Below are positions 1-7,907 of a stretch of 64,000 nt of DNA, in pieces. The notes beneath the pieces are model-generated. The model worked only from the letters and a program-made list of their open reading frames with translations, was not told the origin of the DNA and searched no databases. Within the stretch, counting starts at the first letter, position 1. Each line of letters begins with the position of its first letter. A program made the translations under genes and the position numbers. Origin of the DNA: Asanoa hainanensis (GTDB taxonomy: Bacteria > Actinomycetota > Actinomycetes > Mycobacteriales > Micromonosporaceae); the NCBI RefSeq assembly GCF_900188485.1, contig NZ_FZPH01000003.1:248001-312000 (forward strand), given 5' to 3'.

Positions 1-1
1 G

Positions 2-841
2 GCGCTCACCCTGCGGCTGCTGGGCGGGCTGACCACCGCCGAGATCGCCCGCGCGTTCCTGGTGCCGGAGCCGACCATGGCGCAGCGGCTGGTGCGGGCC
101 AAGGGCAAGATCCGGGACGCCGGCATCCCGTACCGGGTGCCCGCCAAGACCGACCTGCCCGAGCGGCTGCGGGCGGTGCTCGCGGTGGTCTACCTGATCT
201 TCAACGAGGGTTACACCGCGACGTCCGGCGCCGAGCTCACCCGGGAGCCGCTGACCACCGAGGCGATCCGGCTCGGCCGCCTCCTCGCCGACCTGCTGCC
301 GGACGAGCCCGAGGTGGCCGGGCTGCTCGCGCTCATGTTGCTCACCGACGCGCGCCGGGCCGCCAGGACCACGGCCGCGGGCGACCTGGTGCTGCTCGCC
401 GACCAGGACCGGGATCGCTGGGACGCGGCGCTGATCCACGAGGGGCGGGCGATCGTCCGATCCTGCCTGGCGCTCGGCCGGCCAGGCCCGTACCAGATCC
501 AGGCCGCGATCAACGCGGTGCACACGGACGACGGCGACACCGACTGGCGACAGATCGTGCGGCTGTACGACCAGCTGCTGGTGGTCGCGCCGAGCCCGGT
601 GGCGGCGCTGCACCGGGCGGTCGCGGTCGCCGAGGTCGACGGTCCCGGGCCGGCCCTGGCCATCGTCGAGACGCTGGACCTCGACCGGTACCACCTCTAC
701 CACTCGGTGCGCGCCGACCTGCTCCGCCGGTTGGGACGCGGCGGCGAGGCGGTCACCGCGTACGACGAGGCGATCGCGCGCACCGACAACGCGGCCGAAC
801 GCCGCTTCCTGGAGCGGCGGCGGGCCGCGTCAGCGGGGTAG
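2..841 (+). CDS. ECF42-type RNA polymerase sigma factor, 5' end missing
   Basis: C-terminal 279 residues of an extracytoplasmic-function sigma factor; the gene begins before the window. The visible part opens inside region 4.2, the helix-turn-helix that reads the -35 element ([20 protein letters not shown], residues 9-28). The long C-terminal extension typical of the ECF42/SigJ-like group (DUF6596) follows, with YLIFNEGY and the [12 protein letters not shown] stretch. The extension ends in TPR-like helices ([27 protein letters not shown]). ECF42 factors usually sit beside a DGPF/YciI gene, which would lie upstream of the window. A full-length paralogue is at 45008-46219. Its 3' end overlaps the convergent neighbour by 12 bases. 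Confidence 0.9.
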   Translation, partial: ALTLRLLGGLTTAEIARAFLVPEPTMAQRLVRAKGKIRDAGIPYRVPAKTDLPERLRAVLAVVYLIFNEGYTATSGAELTREPLTTEAIRLGRLLADLLPDEPEVAGLLALMLLTDARRAARTTAAGDLVLLADQDRDRWDAALIHEGRAIVRSCLALGRPGPYQIQAAINAVHTDDGDTDWRQIVRLYDQLLVVAPSPVAALHRAVAVAEVDGPGPALAIVETLDLDRYHLYHSVRADLLRRLGRGGEAVTAYDEAIARTDNAAERRFLERRRAASAG

Positions 842-1453
842 CAGGCCGGAGACGTCGACCGGGGGGTACGCCGAGACCATCGAGGCGCGGTCCTCGAACA
901 CCTTGACCGACGGGTAGCTGGCGCTCAGCCGGTCCTGCCACTTGCGCGGGTGGCCGAGGTAGAGCACGAGCTCCACCGTCTTGACCACGCGCCCGTCCGG
1001 TAGCGCGGTGCGGCGGCGCTCGTCGAAGATGTAGCGCGACTCGCCGAGCGCACCGACCAGGTTGGCCTGGGTCGGCATGGCGTACTCGAGCGCGACGATC
1101 TGGCTGTGCTGCGCGCGGAAGCCGCGCTCGCCGACCTCGACCCGGCCCCAGGCCTCGACCACGCCGGTGACGACGCAGCCGGGGTGCAGCACCGAACGGG
1201 TCGCCAGCTGGTCGTCGTCCGGGCGGTGGCAGGCGTAGATGCCGCAGGCACAGTCGGCGTGCGGCGCGGCGTGGTCGGTCTCGGGGTGGCGGCAGATCGC
1301 GCGCATGGGGGAATGCCAGACGTGGTTCTGCGTCACCGCCTTGAGCCGCATGTCGAGGGTGACCTCCCACTGGCGGTACCCGCGAAGCGCGCCGGCCACC
1401 AGGGTCGCTGGTCGGTCGGCGCTGAACTGGTCCTGGAAGGGAGACCGCGTCAC
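830..1453 (-). CDS. Conserved hypothetical protein with HxxCxCGIYA motif
   Basis: A 207-residue soluble protein with a GTG start. The start is placed where GTG overlaps the TGA of the upstream small gene (GTGA), implying translational coupling; longer in-frame starts would run through that gene. The centre carries a Cys/His cluster (CRHPETDH then [12 protein letters not shown], about residues 50-75) that looks like a small metal-binding knuckle. Proteins with this CxCGIYA motif recur in actinobacterial chromosomes and mobile elements, but I know of no assigned function. The C-terminal half is beta-rich with no enzyme motif I recognise. Confidence 0.7.
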   Translation of the reverse strand: MTRSPFQDQFSADRPATLVAGALRGYRQWEVTLDMRLKAVTQNHVWHSPMRAICRHPETDHAAPHADCACGIYACHRPDDDQLATRSVLHPGCVVTGVVEAWGRVEVGERGFRAQHSQIVALEYAMPTQANLVGALGESRYIFDERRRTALPDGRVVKTVELVLYLGHPRKWQDRLSASYPSVKVFEDRASMVSAYPPVDVSGLLPR

Positions 1454-1581
1454 GTTGTCGCTGGCTCCTTTACGGGCGCCGGCTCGACCGGGGCGGGGAT
1501 GGCGGGTTCTCCAGGTGCCACGAACGGGTCGCTGTGCAGGGGCGCGAACTCGTATTCGTGCGTCTCCTTGCCAATGTCCAT
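1450..1581 (-). CDS. Small proline/acid-rich protein, 43 residues
   Basis: Short gene reading MDIGKETHEYEFAPLHSD at its start and ending in a Pro/Val/Glu-rich tail. It is supported by the GTGA overlap with the next gene and by a good -10 box (TATTCT, 1589-1594) ending seven bases before the ATG, which suggests a leaderless transcript as is common in actinomycetes. It has no signal peptide or membrane segment. It may be a leader peptide coupled to the CxCGIYA protein or an independent microprotein. Function unknown. Confidence 0.55.
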   Translation of the reverse strand: MDIGKETHEYEFAPLHSDPFVAPGEPAIPAPVEPAPVKEPATT

Positions 1582-1588
1582 GACGGGC

Positions 1589-1594
1589 AGAATA
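1589..1594 (-). promoter_or_regulatory. -10 box for leaderless two-gene unit
   Basis: TATTCT on the minus strand, seven bases before the ATG at 1581, leaving no room for a Shine-Dalgarno sequence. A convincing -35 was not seen. Confidence 0.4.
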
Positions 1595-1678
1595 CAAGGC
1601 TTTGAGCTGGGAATTCGCTGGCAGGAGGCGGACTTCCGCCCAAGGCACAGACCACCCAAGTCCGAAATATCCGGAGTG

Positions 1679-2947
1679 CTAGCGGCGACGGCGCACGAGC
1701 TCCCGCAACGACCGCCCGGCCACCTTCGGCGACGGGCGCGCCGCCAGCTCCGTCGGGCCGACCGCCCGGAAGCCCGCGAACGTCGCGATGCCGAGGAAGA
1801 TCAGCCCGAAGATGTGCGAGACGGCCGGCTCCGCGATCGTCAGCAACACGAACCCGGCGAGCAGGAAGCCGATGCCGGCCTGCGCCGCGTGCTTGCGCCG
1901 CTCACGGGTGACCGGCCCACCCGGGACCGGCGGCGGGCCCTGCGCGGCCGGGTCGAACCGCCCCGCCAGGGTGAGCCGGAACAGCAGCACGAGGCTCGGG
2001 AAGAGCACCACCGCGCCGACCGCCAGCGACACGATCAGCGCGATCATCGTGGTGTCGTTGGCCGCCGCGTCCTCGATGGTGACCGTGGTCGGCAACAGAT
2101 AGGGCCGCTGCGCCACCGCCCAGCCGATGATGACCGCGGCCACCGCCAGCGCCGCGCTCAGCCGGGCCGCTGTGAACCGGCGCAGCACGACCAGGGCCAT
2201 CGACACCAGCCCGGCCACCCCGCTGACCACCACCGGGACCAGCCCCCAACCGGAGGTCAGCCCGTCGAACAACCGCGGCACGTCGGCCCGCACCACGAAC
2301 AGCCCGCCCACCGCGAGCCCGCCGGCCACGACCCCGGCCAGCAGCGCGCGGCCGCGGAACGACTCGACCAGGTCGGGCTCGCGCAGCCGCTCCGCGTCGG
2401 CGGCCAGGAACACCGCGGCCAGGAACGCGCCGGTGGCCACCGCGAGGAAGCCGGCCAGGATCGAGGTCGCGTTGGTCCAGCTGCCCACCTCCGCGCCGAG
2501 CGCGTTGCCCGGCGGCACGCGGCCGCTGGCCACCGCACCGATCACGCTGCCGAGCATGTACGGCGTCATGATCGAGGCGGCCGCGAAGGACACGTCGATG
2601 TAGCGGCGCTGGCGGGCGTCGGCCGCGTTCTGCAGGGCGTACGACGTCCCGCGCAGGATGATGCCGAGCGCCGCGAGGAAGATCGGGATCGCCAGCGTGG
2701 AGAAGATGGCCCCGAACACCGACGGGTACGCCGTCCAGAGCACCGTGATGACCAGGATCAGCCAGACGTGGTTGGCCTCCCACACGGGCGCGTTCGCATG
2801 GTGCGCGTGGTCGCGGATCCGCCGCCCGTGCTCGCCGCCGCCCGCCGAGAGCTGCCAGACGCCGGCGCCGAAGTCCGCACCGGCCAGCAGCGTGTAGAGG
2901 ATCAGGCCGATGACGACGACGGCCGCGGGGATGGTCTGCAGGGCCAT
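1679..2947 (-). CDS. cydB: Cytochrome bd ubiquinol/menaquinol oxidase subunit II
   Basis: Membrane subunit II of the bd-type terminal oxidase, which reduces oxygen to water with quinol electrons and works at low oxygen. At 422 residues it is somewhat longer than E. coli CydB. Family motifs are the N-terminal GADFGAGVWQL (about 24-34) and EANHVWLI (about 58-65), followed by at least eight hydrophobic segments and a basic Arg-rich tail. It starts four bases after cydA stops, so the pair is co-transcribed. The cydCD exporter genes that often follow are absent; the downstream gene is unrelated. Confidence 0.96.
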   Translation of the reverse strand: MALQTIPAAVVVIGLILYTLLAGADFGAGVWQLSAGGGEHGRRIRDHAHHANAPVWEANHVWLILVITVLWTAYPSVFGAIFSTLAIPIFLAALGIILRGTSYALQNAADARQRRYIDVSFAAASIMTPYMLGSVIGAVASGRVPPGNALGAEVGSWTNATSILAGFLAVATGAFLAAVFLAADAERLREPDLVESFRGRALLAGVVAGGLAVGGLFVVRADVPRLFDGLTSGWGLVPVVVSGVAGLVSMALVVLRRFTAARLSAALAVAAVIIGWAVAQRPYLLPTTVTIEDAAANDTTMIALIVSLAVGAVVLFPSLVLLFRLTLAGRFDPAAQGPPPVPGGPVTRERRKHAAQAGIGFLLAGFVLLTIAEPAVSHIFGLIFLGIATFAGFRAVGPTELAARPSPKVAGRSLRELVRRRR

Positions 2948-2951
2948 GCCG

Positions 2952-4319
2952 TCACTCGACGTGGCTGAGCGGGTGCACGGTGTCGATCCGGTCGTCGGGC
3001 GGCCCGGCCAGCGGCATCCGGGCCAACCGCACCAGGACCCAGCCGACCGCGATCACCAGCCCGAGGTAGACGGCGGCCAGGGCGCCGTAGCCGACGGGGA
3101 TGCCGGAGGCCCCGGTGACCGCCTCCTCGGTGCGCATGAAGCCGTACACGACCCAGGGTTGCCGCCCGACCTCGGTGGTGATCCAACCGGCCAGCAGCGC
3201 CACGACCGAGAGCGGGCCGCACAGCACCACGGCCCGGTAGAACCACGGGCTGGCCGGCAGGGTCCCCTTGCGCCAGCGCAGGTAGAGGAAGAGCACGGCG
3301 ACCAGCGCCATGATCGACCCGGCGACGACCATGCTCTGGAACGAGTAGCGGACCACGTTGACGGGAGGCTGGTCCGCCAGCGGCACGGTGTCCAGGCCCT
3401 GCACGGTCGAGTTGATGTCGTGGAACGCCAGCAACGAGAGCAGCTTCGGTATACCCAGGCCCCAGACCACCTCACCGTTCTGGTACCAGCCGGCGACGTG
3501 CAGCGCCGCGCCCTTGGTGGTCTGGCCCAGCCCCTCCATCGCGGCCAGCTTGACCGGCTGGTTCTTCGCCACCTCGCGGGCGGCCCAGTCGCCGACCAGC
3601 AACTGCACGGGCGAGGCGACCGCGGCGGCGGTCATCGGCACGGCGAAGGCGGTCCGCTCGTAGCGGCCCCACCGGCCCCGCAGCGCGTAGACCGCGTACG
3701 CGGCGGCGACCAGGAAGCCGGTGACGATGAAGCCCGCGACGTACATGTGGACGAACTCGTGCCAGAAGTACGGGTTGCCGAACAGCGCCCGCGCCGCGTT
3801 GGACGAGGTGACCCGGCCGTTCTCGAAGGTGAAGCCCTCCGGGTGGTTCATCCACCCGTTGACCGCGATGACCATGAACGAGCCGACGACGCCGGCGACC
3901 GCGATCGGCAGGCCGGCCAGGAAGTGCGTGCGCGGCGCGAGGCGGTCCCATCCGTACACGTAGATCCCGATGAAGATGGCTTCCAGGAAGAAGGAGAAGC
4001 CCTCGATCGCGAAGCCGAGACCGAACACCTCGCCGAAGGTCGCGGTGAAGTTCGGCCAGAGCAGGCCGAGCTCGAAGCTGAGGATCGTGCCGGTCACCAC
4101 GCCCGCGGCGAACAGCGCGACCATCACCTTCGACCAGCGGCGCGCGAGGGTCCGATAGAGCTCGTCGCCGGTGCGCAGGTAACGCCACTCGACGAAGAGC
4201 ACGAGCGCCGGGAACGCGATGCCGAAGCAGACCAGCGGGATGTGCACCACGAACGAGAGGGCCTGCATCTGGCGAGCTTCGAGCAGGTAGTCCTGCGCCA
4301 GGATCTCGGTCATCGCCAC
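2952..4319 (-). CDS. cydA: Cytochrome bd oxidase subunit I
   Basis: Haem-bearing subunit I of cytochrome bd, 455 residues. His26 in the N-terminal SFVVHIPL segment matches the high-spin haem ligand, and the invariant GRQPW motif is at 385-389. The quinol-binding loop is short, lacking the long insertion of E. coli CydA, so this is the short Q-loop (CIO-like) form usual in Gram-positives. A second ATG lies two codons inside (MTEI) and could be the true start. It is divergent from the response regulator across 88 bases; no clear Rex operator was found there. Confidence 0.96.
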   Translation of the reverse strand: MAMTEILAQDYLLEARQMQALSFVVHIPLVCFGIAFPALVLFVEWRYLRTGDELYRTLARRWSKVMVALFAAGVVTGTILSFELGLLWPNFTATFGEVFGLGFAIEGFSFFLEAIFIGIYVYGWDRLAPRTHFLAGLPIAVAGVVGSFMVIAVNGWMNHPEGFTFENGRVTSSNAARALFGNPYFWHEFVHMYVAGFIVTGFLVAAAYAVYALRGRWGRYERTAFAVPMTAAAVASPVQLLVGDWAAREVAKNQPVKLAAMEGLGQTTKGAALHVAGWYQNGEVVWGLGIPKLLSLLAFHDINSTVQGLDTVPLADQPPVNVVRYSFQSMVVAGSIMALVAVLFLYLRWRKGTLPASPWFYRAVVLCGPLSVVALLAGWITTEVGRQPWVVYGFMRTEEAVTGASGIPVGYGALAAVYLGLVIAVGWVLVRLARMPLAGPPDDRIDTVHPLSHVE

Positions 4320-4407
4320 GTCACGCTACGCGTTGGTAACCGTCCCGCGTGGCCAAACACACAACGTGAGGTCCGATCGGGTTTCCCGCCGATGCCATAG
4401 TTGTGCC

Positions 4408-5103
4408 ATGTCGCGGGTGCTGCTGATCGAAGACCATCACACGGTACGGGAGGGTCTGCGGATCGCGCTCACGCGGCAGGGGCACACCGTCGAGGCGTTC
4501 GAGACCGGCGAGCAGGCGCTGGCCCACCTGTCGGCCGCGCCCGCCGACGTCGTGGTGCTCGACCTGATGTTGCCGGGCATGGACGGTTTCGAGGTCTGCC
4601 GGCGCATCCGGGCCAACCAGGACCTGCCGATCATCATGCTCACCGCCCGCGACGACGACATGGACGTGGTGGCCGGGCTCGAGGCCGGCGCCGACGACTA
4701 CGTGGTCAAGCCCGTGCAGGCCCGCGTGCTCGAGGCGCGGATCCGCGCGGTGCTGCGGCGCACCAGCGCCCGGGCCGTGGACGCGGTCGCCGTCGCGGTC
4801 GCCGAGGAGCGGCACCGCGAGCTGACCATCGACCGGGCCGCCCTGGTGGTCCGCAAAGACGGCGCGACCGTCGGCCTCGCACCGACCGAGCTCCGCCTGC
4901 TGCTGGAGCTCTCGGCGACGCCCGGCCGGGTCTACAGCCGCCAGCAGCTCCTCGAGGCGGTCTGGGAACACGGCTACCTGGGCGACTCGCGCCTGGTCGA
5001 CGCCTGCGTGCAGCGGCTCCGGGCGAAGATCGAGAACGACACCACCGCTCCGGTGTACGTGCAGACGGTGCGCGGGTTCGGATACCGGTTCGGGCCGCTG
5101 TGA
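4408..5103 (+). CDS. OmpR/PhoB-family response regulator
   Basis: A 231-residue two-component regulator. The receiver domain (1-115) has acidic pocket Glu8/Asp9, phosphoacceptor Asp52 (VVVLDLMLPGMDG), Thr79 and Lys101 (DDYVVKP). The C-terminal winged helix (about 135-230) has LAPTELRLLLEL and ends in VRGFGYRFG, typical of OmpR-type DNA binders. The ATG was chosen because an earlier in-frame start would extend past the receiver strand beta-1; a CATAGT box six bases upstream hints at a leaderless mRNA. It overlaps the kinase gene by four bases (GTGA), so the two form one unit. The regulon is unknown. Confidence 0.95.
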   Translation: MSRVLLIEDHHTVREGLRIALTRQGHTVEAFETGEQALAHLSAAPADVVVLDLMLPGMDGFEVCRRIRANQDLPIIMLTARDDDMDVVAGLEAGADDYVVKPVQARVLEARIRAVLRRTSARAVDAVAVAVAEERHRELTIDRAALVVRKDGATVGLAPTELRLLLELSATPGRVYSRQQLLEAVWEHGYLGDSRLVDACVQRLRAKIENDTTAPVYVQTVRGFGYRFGPL

Positions 5104-6503
5104 CCGGTTGGGGTCTCGGGCTGCGTGGCCGGCTGCTGCTCGCCTTCGCGATGCTCGGGCTGACCACCACCGCCCTGGTGGCCGGGGTCAGCTACGGCCA
5201 GGCGCGCACCGTGGTCCTGCAGAAGGCCCAGGACGCCGCCGTGAACTCGCTGGTCGACGAGGTCACCCGGCTCGCACCGGTCTACCAGCTGCCGCCCGGC
5301 CCGAAGCAGCTCAATGCGATCGCGGCCGCCCTCGCCGCGGGCCCGGACGCGGCGGCGGTGGTCTACCGGGACCAGTTCGCCGGGATCCATCCGAGCGAGA
5401 TCCCCCAGCCGCTGCGCGCGGACGTACGCGAAGGCAACGTGGTCTGGCAACGTTTCTCGTGGGACGGCACGCCGGCCCTCGCCATCGGCACCCAGCTCCT
5501 GACCAAGCGGCCGGACGGGCGCACCGAGCCGACCGGCATCGAGGTGTACCGCCTGCACTCGCTCGCCGAGGAGCAGCACAGCATCGACCAGCTCGCCGCG
5601 CTGGCCTGGTCGACCGGCGCCGCGTCCCTGGTGCTGGCGGTGCTGCTCGCCCTGCTGGCCGCCCGCGGCGTGCTGCGACCGGTGAGCGAGCTCGGCCGCG
5701 CCGCCCGCCGGCTCGGTGAGGGCGACCTTCGCACCCGCGCGACCGTCCGTGGCAGTGACGAGCTGGCCGGGGTGGCGCTGATCTTCAACCAGACCGCCGA
5801 GCGGCTGGAGCGGCAGGTGGGCGAGCTGCGCCGGATGGAGGCCGACGCCCGGAGGTTCGTGGCCGACGTGTCGCACGAGCTGCGTACGCCGCTGGCCGCG
5901 ATGACAGCCGTGACCGACGTGCTCGACGAGGAGGCGGAGCGGCTGCCCGGCGACGCGGGCAAGGCCGCCCGGCTGGTCAGCCAGGAGACGCAGAACCTGG
6001 CCCAGCTCGTCGAGGACCTGATCGAGATCAGCCGCTTCGACGCCGGCACGGCGGCGCTGTCCCGCGACGACATCGACGTCGGCGCCGCGATCCGGGCCAC
6101 GCTGCGCGCCCGGGGCTGGACCGACCGGGTGACGACCACGCTGCCGGACGGGGTGGTCGCGCTGCTGGACCCGCGCCGGCTCGACGTGATCGTGGCCAAC
6201 CTGGTCGGCAACGCGCTGCGGCACGGCGCCGCACCGGTGACGGTCGACCTGCGGGTGGTCGGCGGCTCGGTCGAGGTGACGGTCGCCGACCACGGTGCCG
6301 GCCTCGCGCCCGGCGTGCGGGACCACGTCTTCGACCGGTTCTACAAGGCGGACAGCGCGCGGTCGCGGTCCGAGGGCGCCGGGCTCGGGCTGGCCATCGC
6401 GCTGGAGAACGCCCGGCTGCACGGCGGCACCCTGGTCGCCGGCAACCGCGCGCCGCACGGCGCGGTCTTCACCCTGCGCTTTCCGACCGGAGGCATCTCA
6501 TGA
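5100..6503 (+). CDS. Sensor histidine kinase
   Basis: A 467-residue membrane kinase, partner of the preceding regulator. It has a first membrane helix (about 12-33), a roughly 130-residue extracytoplasmic sensor, a second helix (about 185-205), and a HAMP linker (RPVSELGRAARRLGEGD). The H-box FVADVSHELRTPL has His259 as phosphorylated residue. The ATPase domain has N-box NLVGNALRHG and G-boxes (DHGAGL, GAGLGLAI). The GTG at 5100 overlaps the regulator stop; the reading frame stays open upstream but only as a shadow of the regulator gene. It overlaps the downstream lipoprotein gene by four bases (ATGA). Confidence 0.94.
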   Translation: MTGWGLGLRGRLLLAFAMLGLTTTALVAGVSYGQARTVVLQKAQDAAVNSLVDEVTRLAPVYQLPPGPKQLNAIAAALAAGPDAAAVVYRDQFAGIHPSEIPQPLRADVREGNVVWQRFSWDGTPALAIGTQLLTKRPDGRTEPTGIEVYRLHSLAEEQHSIDQLAALAWSTGAASLVLAVLLALLAARGVLRPVSELGRAARRLGEGDLRTRATVRGSDELAGVALIFNQTAERLERQVGELRRMEADARRFVADVSHELRTPLAAMTAVTDVLDEEAERLPGDAGKAARLVSQETQNLAQLVEDLIEISRFDAGTAALSRDDIDVGAAIRATLRARGWTDRVTTTLPDGVVALLDPRRLDVIVANLVGNALRHGAAPVTVDLRVVGGSVEVTVADHGAGLAPGVRDHVFDRFYKADSARSRSEGAGLGLAIALENARLHGGTLVAGNRAPHGAVFTLRFPTGGIS

Positions 6504-6958
6504 ACCGCCTGCTGCTGGCCGTCGGCGCACTGCTGGCCCTCGTGCTGGCCGGCTGCGGCGTCCGGCCCAGCGATGTGATCACCGGCGGCCCGGCACCGGC
6601 CAGCACGGTCGAGGGCGTGCGGTTCTACCTGCTCTCCGACGACCAGCCCACGGTCGTGCTCCGCGGGCTCAAGCCGATGAAGCTGGACGACCTGCTGAGC
6701 CTGCTGGCCGACGGGCCGACCGAGGCCGAGCGGGCGGCCGGGCTCACCAGCGAGGTCCCGCCCGGGATCGCCCCGGTGAAGGTCGGCACCGCCGGCGACG
6801 GCGTGCTCGTGTCCCTGTCCACCGACGTGCGCGGGCTGTCCGTGCTGGCGGTGGTGCAGATCGTCTGCACCATTCAGGGTGTCGCCGGCGCCGCGCCGGT
6901 GACGCTGGTCAACGGCGAGCAGCGCCGGGGACCACTGAGCTGCCCCGGCTATCGCTGA
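6500..6958 (+). CDS. GerMN-like lipoprotein coupled to two-component system
   Basis: A 152-residue lipoprotein with lipobox LAGC, Cys19, predicting lipidation and attachment to the outer face of the membrane. Residues 40-140 resemble a single sporulation/germination (GerMN) fold: LVSLSTDVRGLS and VVQIVCTI are the typical late strands. ATGA overlap with the kinase suggests it modulates or reports to that sensor, as LpqB does for MtrAB, though LpqB is much longer. Two Cys late in the chain (in QIVCTI and LSCPG) might pair. The 3' end overlaps convergent ddl by 50 bases. Confidence 0.8.
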   Translation: MNRLLLAVGALLALVLAGCGVRPSDVITGGPAPASTVEGVRFYLLSDDQPTVVLRGLKPMKLDDLLSLLADGPTEAERAAGLTSEVPPGIAPVKVGTAGDGVLVSLSTDVRGLSVLAVVQIVCTIQGVAGAAPVTLVNGEQRRGPLSCPGYR

Positions 6959-7907
6959 CCGCGCCCGCGATCAGGATGTCCAGCAGCTCCGGGTAGTCGA
7001 TGCCGGCCCGCTGCCAGATCTGCGGGTACTGGGACACGGTGGTGAAGCCCGGGAACGTGTTGACCTCGTTGACGACCGGTTCGCTGCCCGGCCCGTCCTC
7101 CGGCAGGAAGAAGTCGACCCGGATCAGGCCGCGGCAGCCGAGGGCCCGGAAGGCGCGGACCGCCCGGTCCTGGAGCACCTCGGTGGTGGTCGGGTGCAGG
7201 TCGGCCGGGATCTGGAAGCGCGCCCCGCCCGCGTACTTGGCGTCGTAGTCGAAGAAGCCCGCCCCGCTCACCAGGATCTCCAGCGGCGGGCCGGCGACGA
7301 CCCGGCCGTCCGGGTGCTCCAGCACGGCCACGTCGACCTCGCGGCCGATCACGGCGGGCTCGAGCAGGACCTTCTCGTCGAACATCCGCGCCGCGGCGAG
7401 CGCCTCGGGCAGTTGCCACCAGTGGTTTACCCGGGACACGCCCAGGCTTGACCCGGCCCGGGCCGGCTTGACGAACACCGGCAGGCCGAGCCGCTCCTGG
7501 TCGGTTGGCGTGAGATGTTCGCCTTTTCGCAGGGTGACGCCGCCGGCTACGCGCAGGCCGTCGGCCGCGAGCAGGGTCTTGGTGACCGCCTTGTCCATGC
7601 CGGCGGCACTGGCCAGCACCCCGTTGCCGACGTACGGCACGCCGAGCCACTCGAGCATGGCCTGCACGGTGCCGTCCTCGCCGTACGGGCCGTGCAGGGC
7701 GGGAAAGACGACGTCCTGGTCTTTGAGCACGTCGAGCGCGTTCGCGAAGGTGACCGGCACCTGGTCGACGTGCCACTGGCCGTCGCGGCCGATCAACACC
7801 TCGGTCACGGCGTACGCGTCGCCCAGGTTGGCGATGATGCTCTGCGCCGACTTGCGGGACACCTCGTGCTCCCCGCTGCGCCCACCGAACAGCACGGCGA
7901 TCCTCAT
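6909..7907 (-). CDS. ddl: D-alanine--D-alanine (or D-Ala--D-X) ligase
   Basis: ATP-grasp ligase of 332 residues that joins two D-amino acids for the peptidoglycan stem peptide. It has the N-terminal MRIAVLFGGRSGEHEVSRKSA, the substrate-binding LHGPYGEDG, the Lys of VFVKPARAGSSLGVS, and metal ligands in RVDFFLPEDG and NEVNTFPGFT. The omega-loop has FFDYDAKY; retention of Lys-Tyr there points to D-Ala rather than D-lactate as second substrate, although VanC/VanG D-Ser ligases share part of this pattern. ATGA overlap with alr makes a coupled alr-ddl operon. Whether this is the only ddl in the genome cannot be told here. Confidence 0.9.
   Translation of the reverse strand: MRIAVLFGGRSGEHEVSRKSAQSIIANLGDAYAVTEVLIGRDGQWHVDQVPVTFANALDVLKDQDVVFPALHGPYGEDGTVQAMLEWLGVPYVGNGVLASAAGMDKAVTKTLLAADGLRVAGGVTLRKGEHLTPTDQERLGLPVFVKPARAGSSLGVSRVNHWWQLPEALAAARMFDEKVLLEPAVIGREVDVAVLEHPDGRVVAGPPLEILVSGAGFFDYDAKYAGGARFQIPADLHPTTTEVLQDRAVRAFRALGCRGLIRVDFFLPEDGPGSEPVVNEVNTFPGFTTVSQYPQIWQRAGIDYPELLDILIAGAVSDSRGSSVVPGAARR

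Noticed and set aside
1106-2968. 620-codon plus-strand open frame opposite cydB
   Set aside because: Low-complexity Arg/Asp/Gln composition with no motif; it is the antisense of cydB and its neighbours, a typical high-GC artefact.
4320-4407. Rex operator for cydAB
   Set aside because: A TTGTG half is present on the minus strand but the inverted partner is missing.
4401-5099. Open frame extending the histidine kinase upstream through the response regulator gene
   Set aside because: The translation is Arg/Gly/Pro-rich shadow sequence of the regulator gene. The GTG at 5100 overlapping its stop gives a proper kinase N-terminus.
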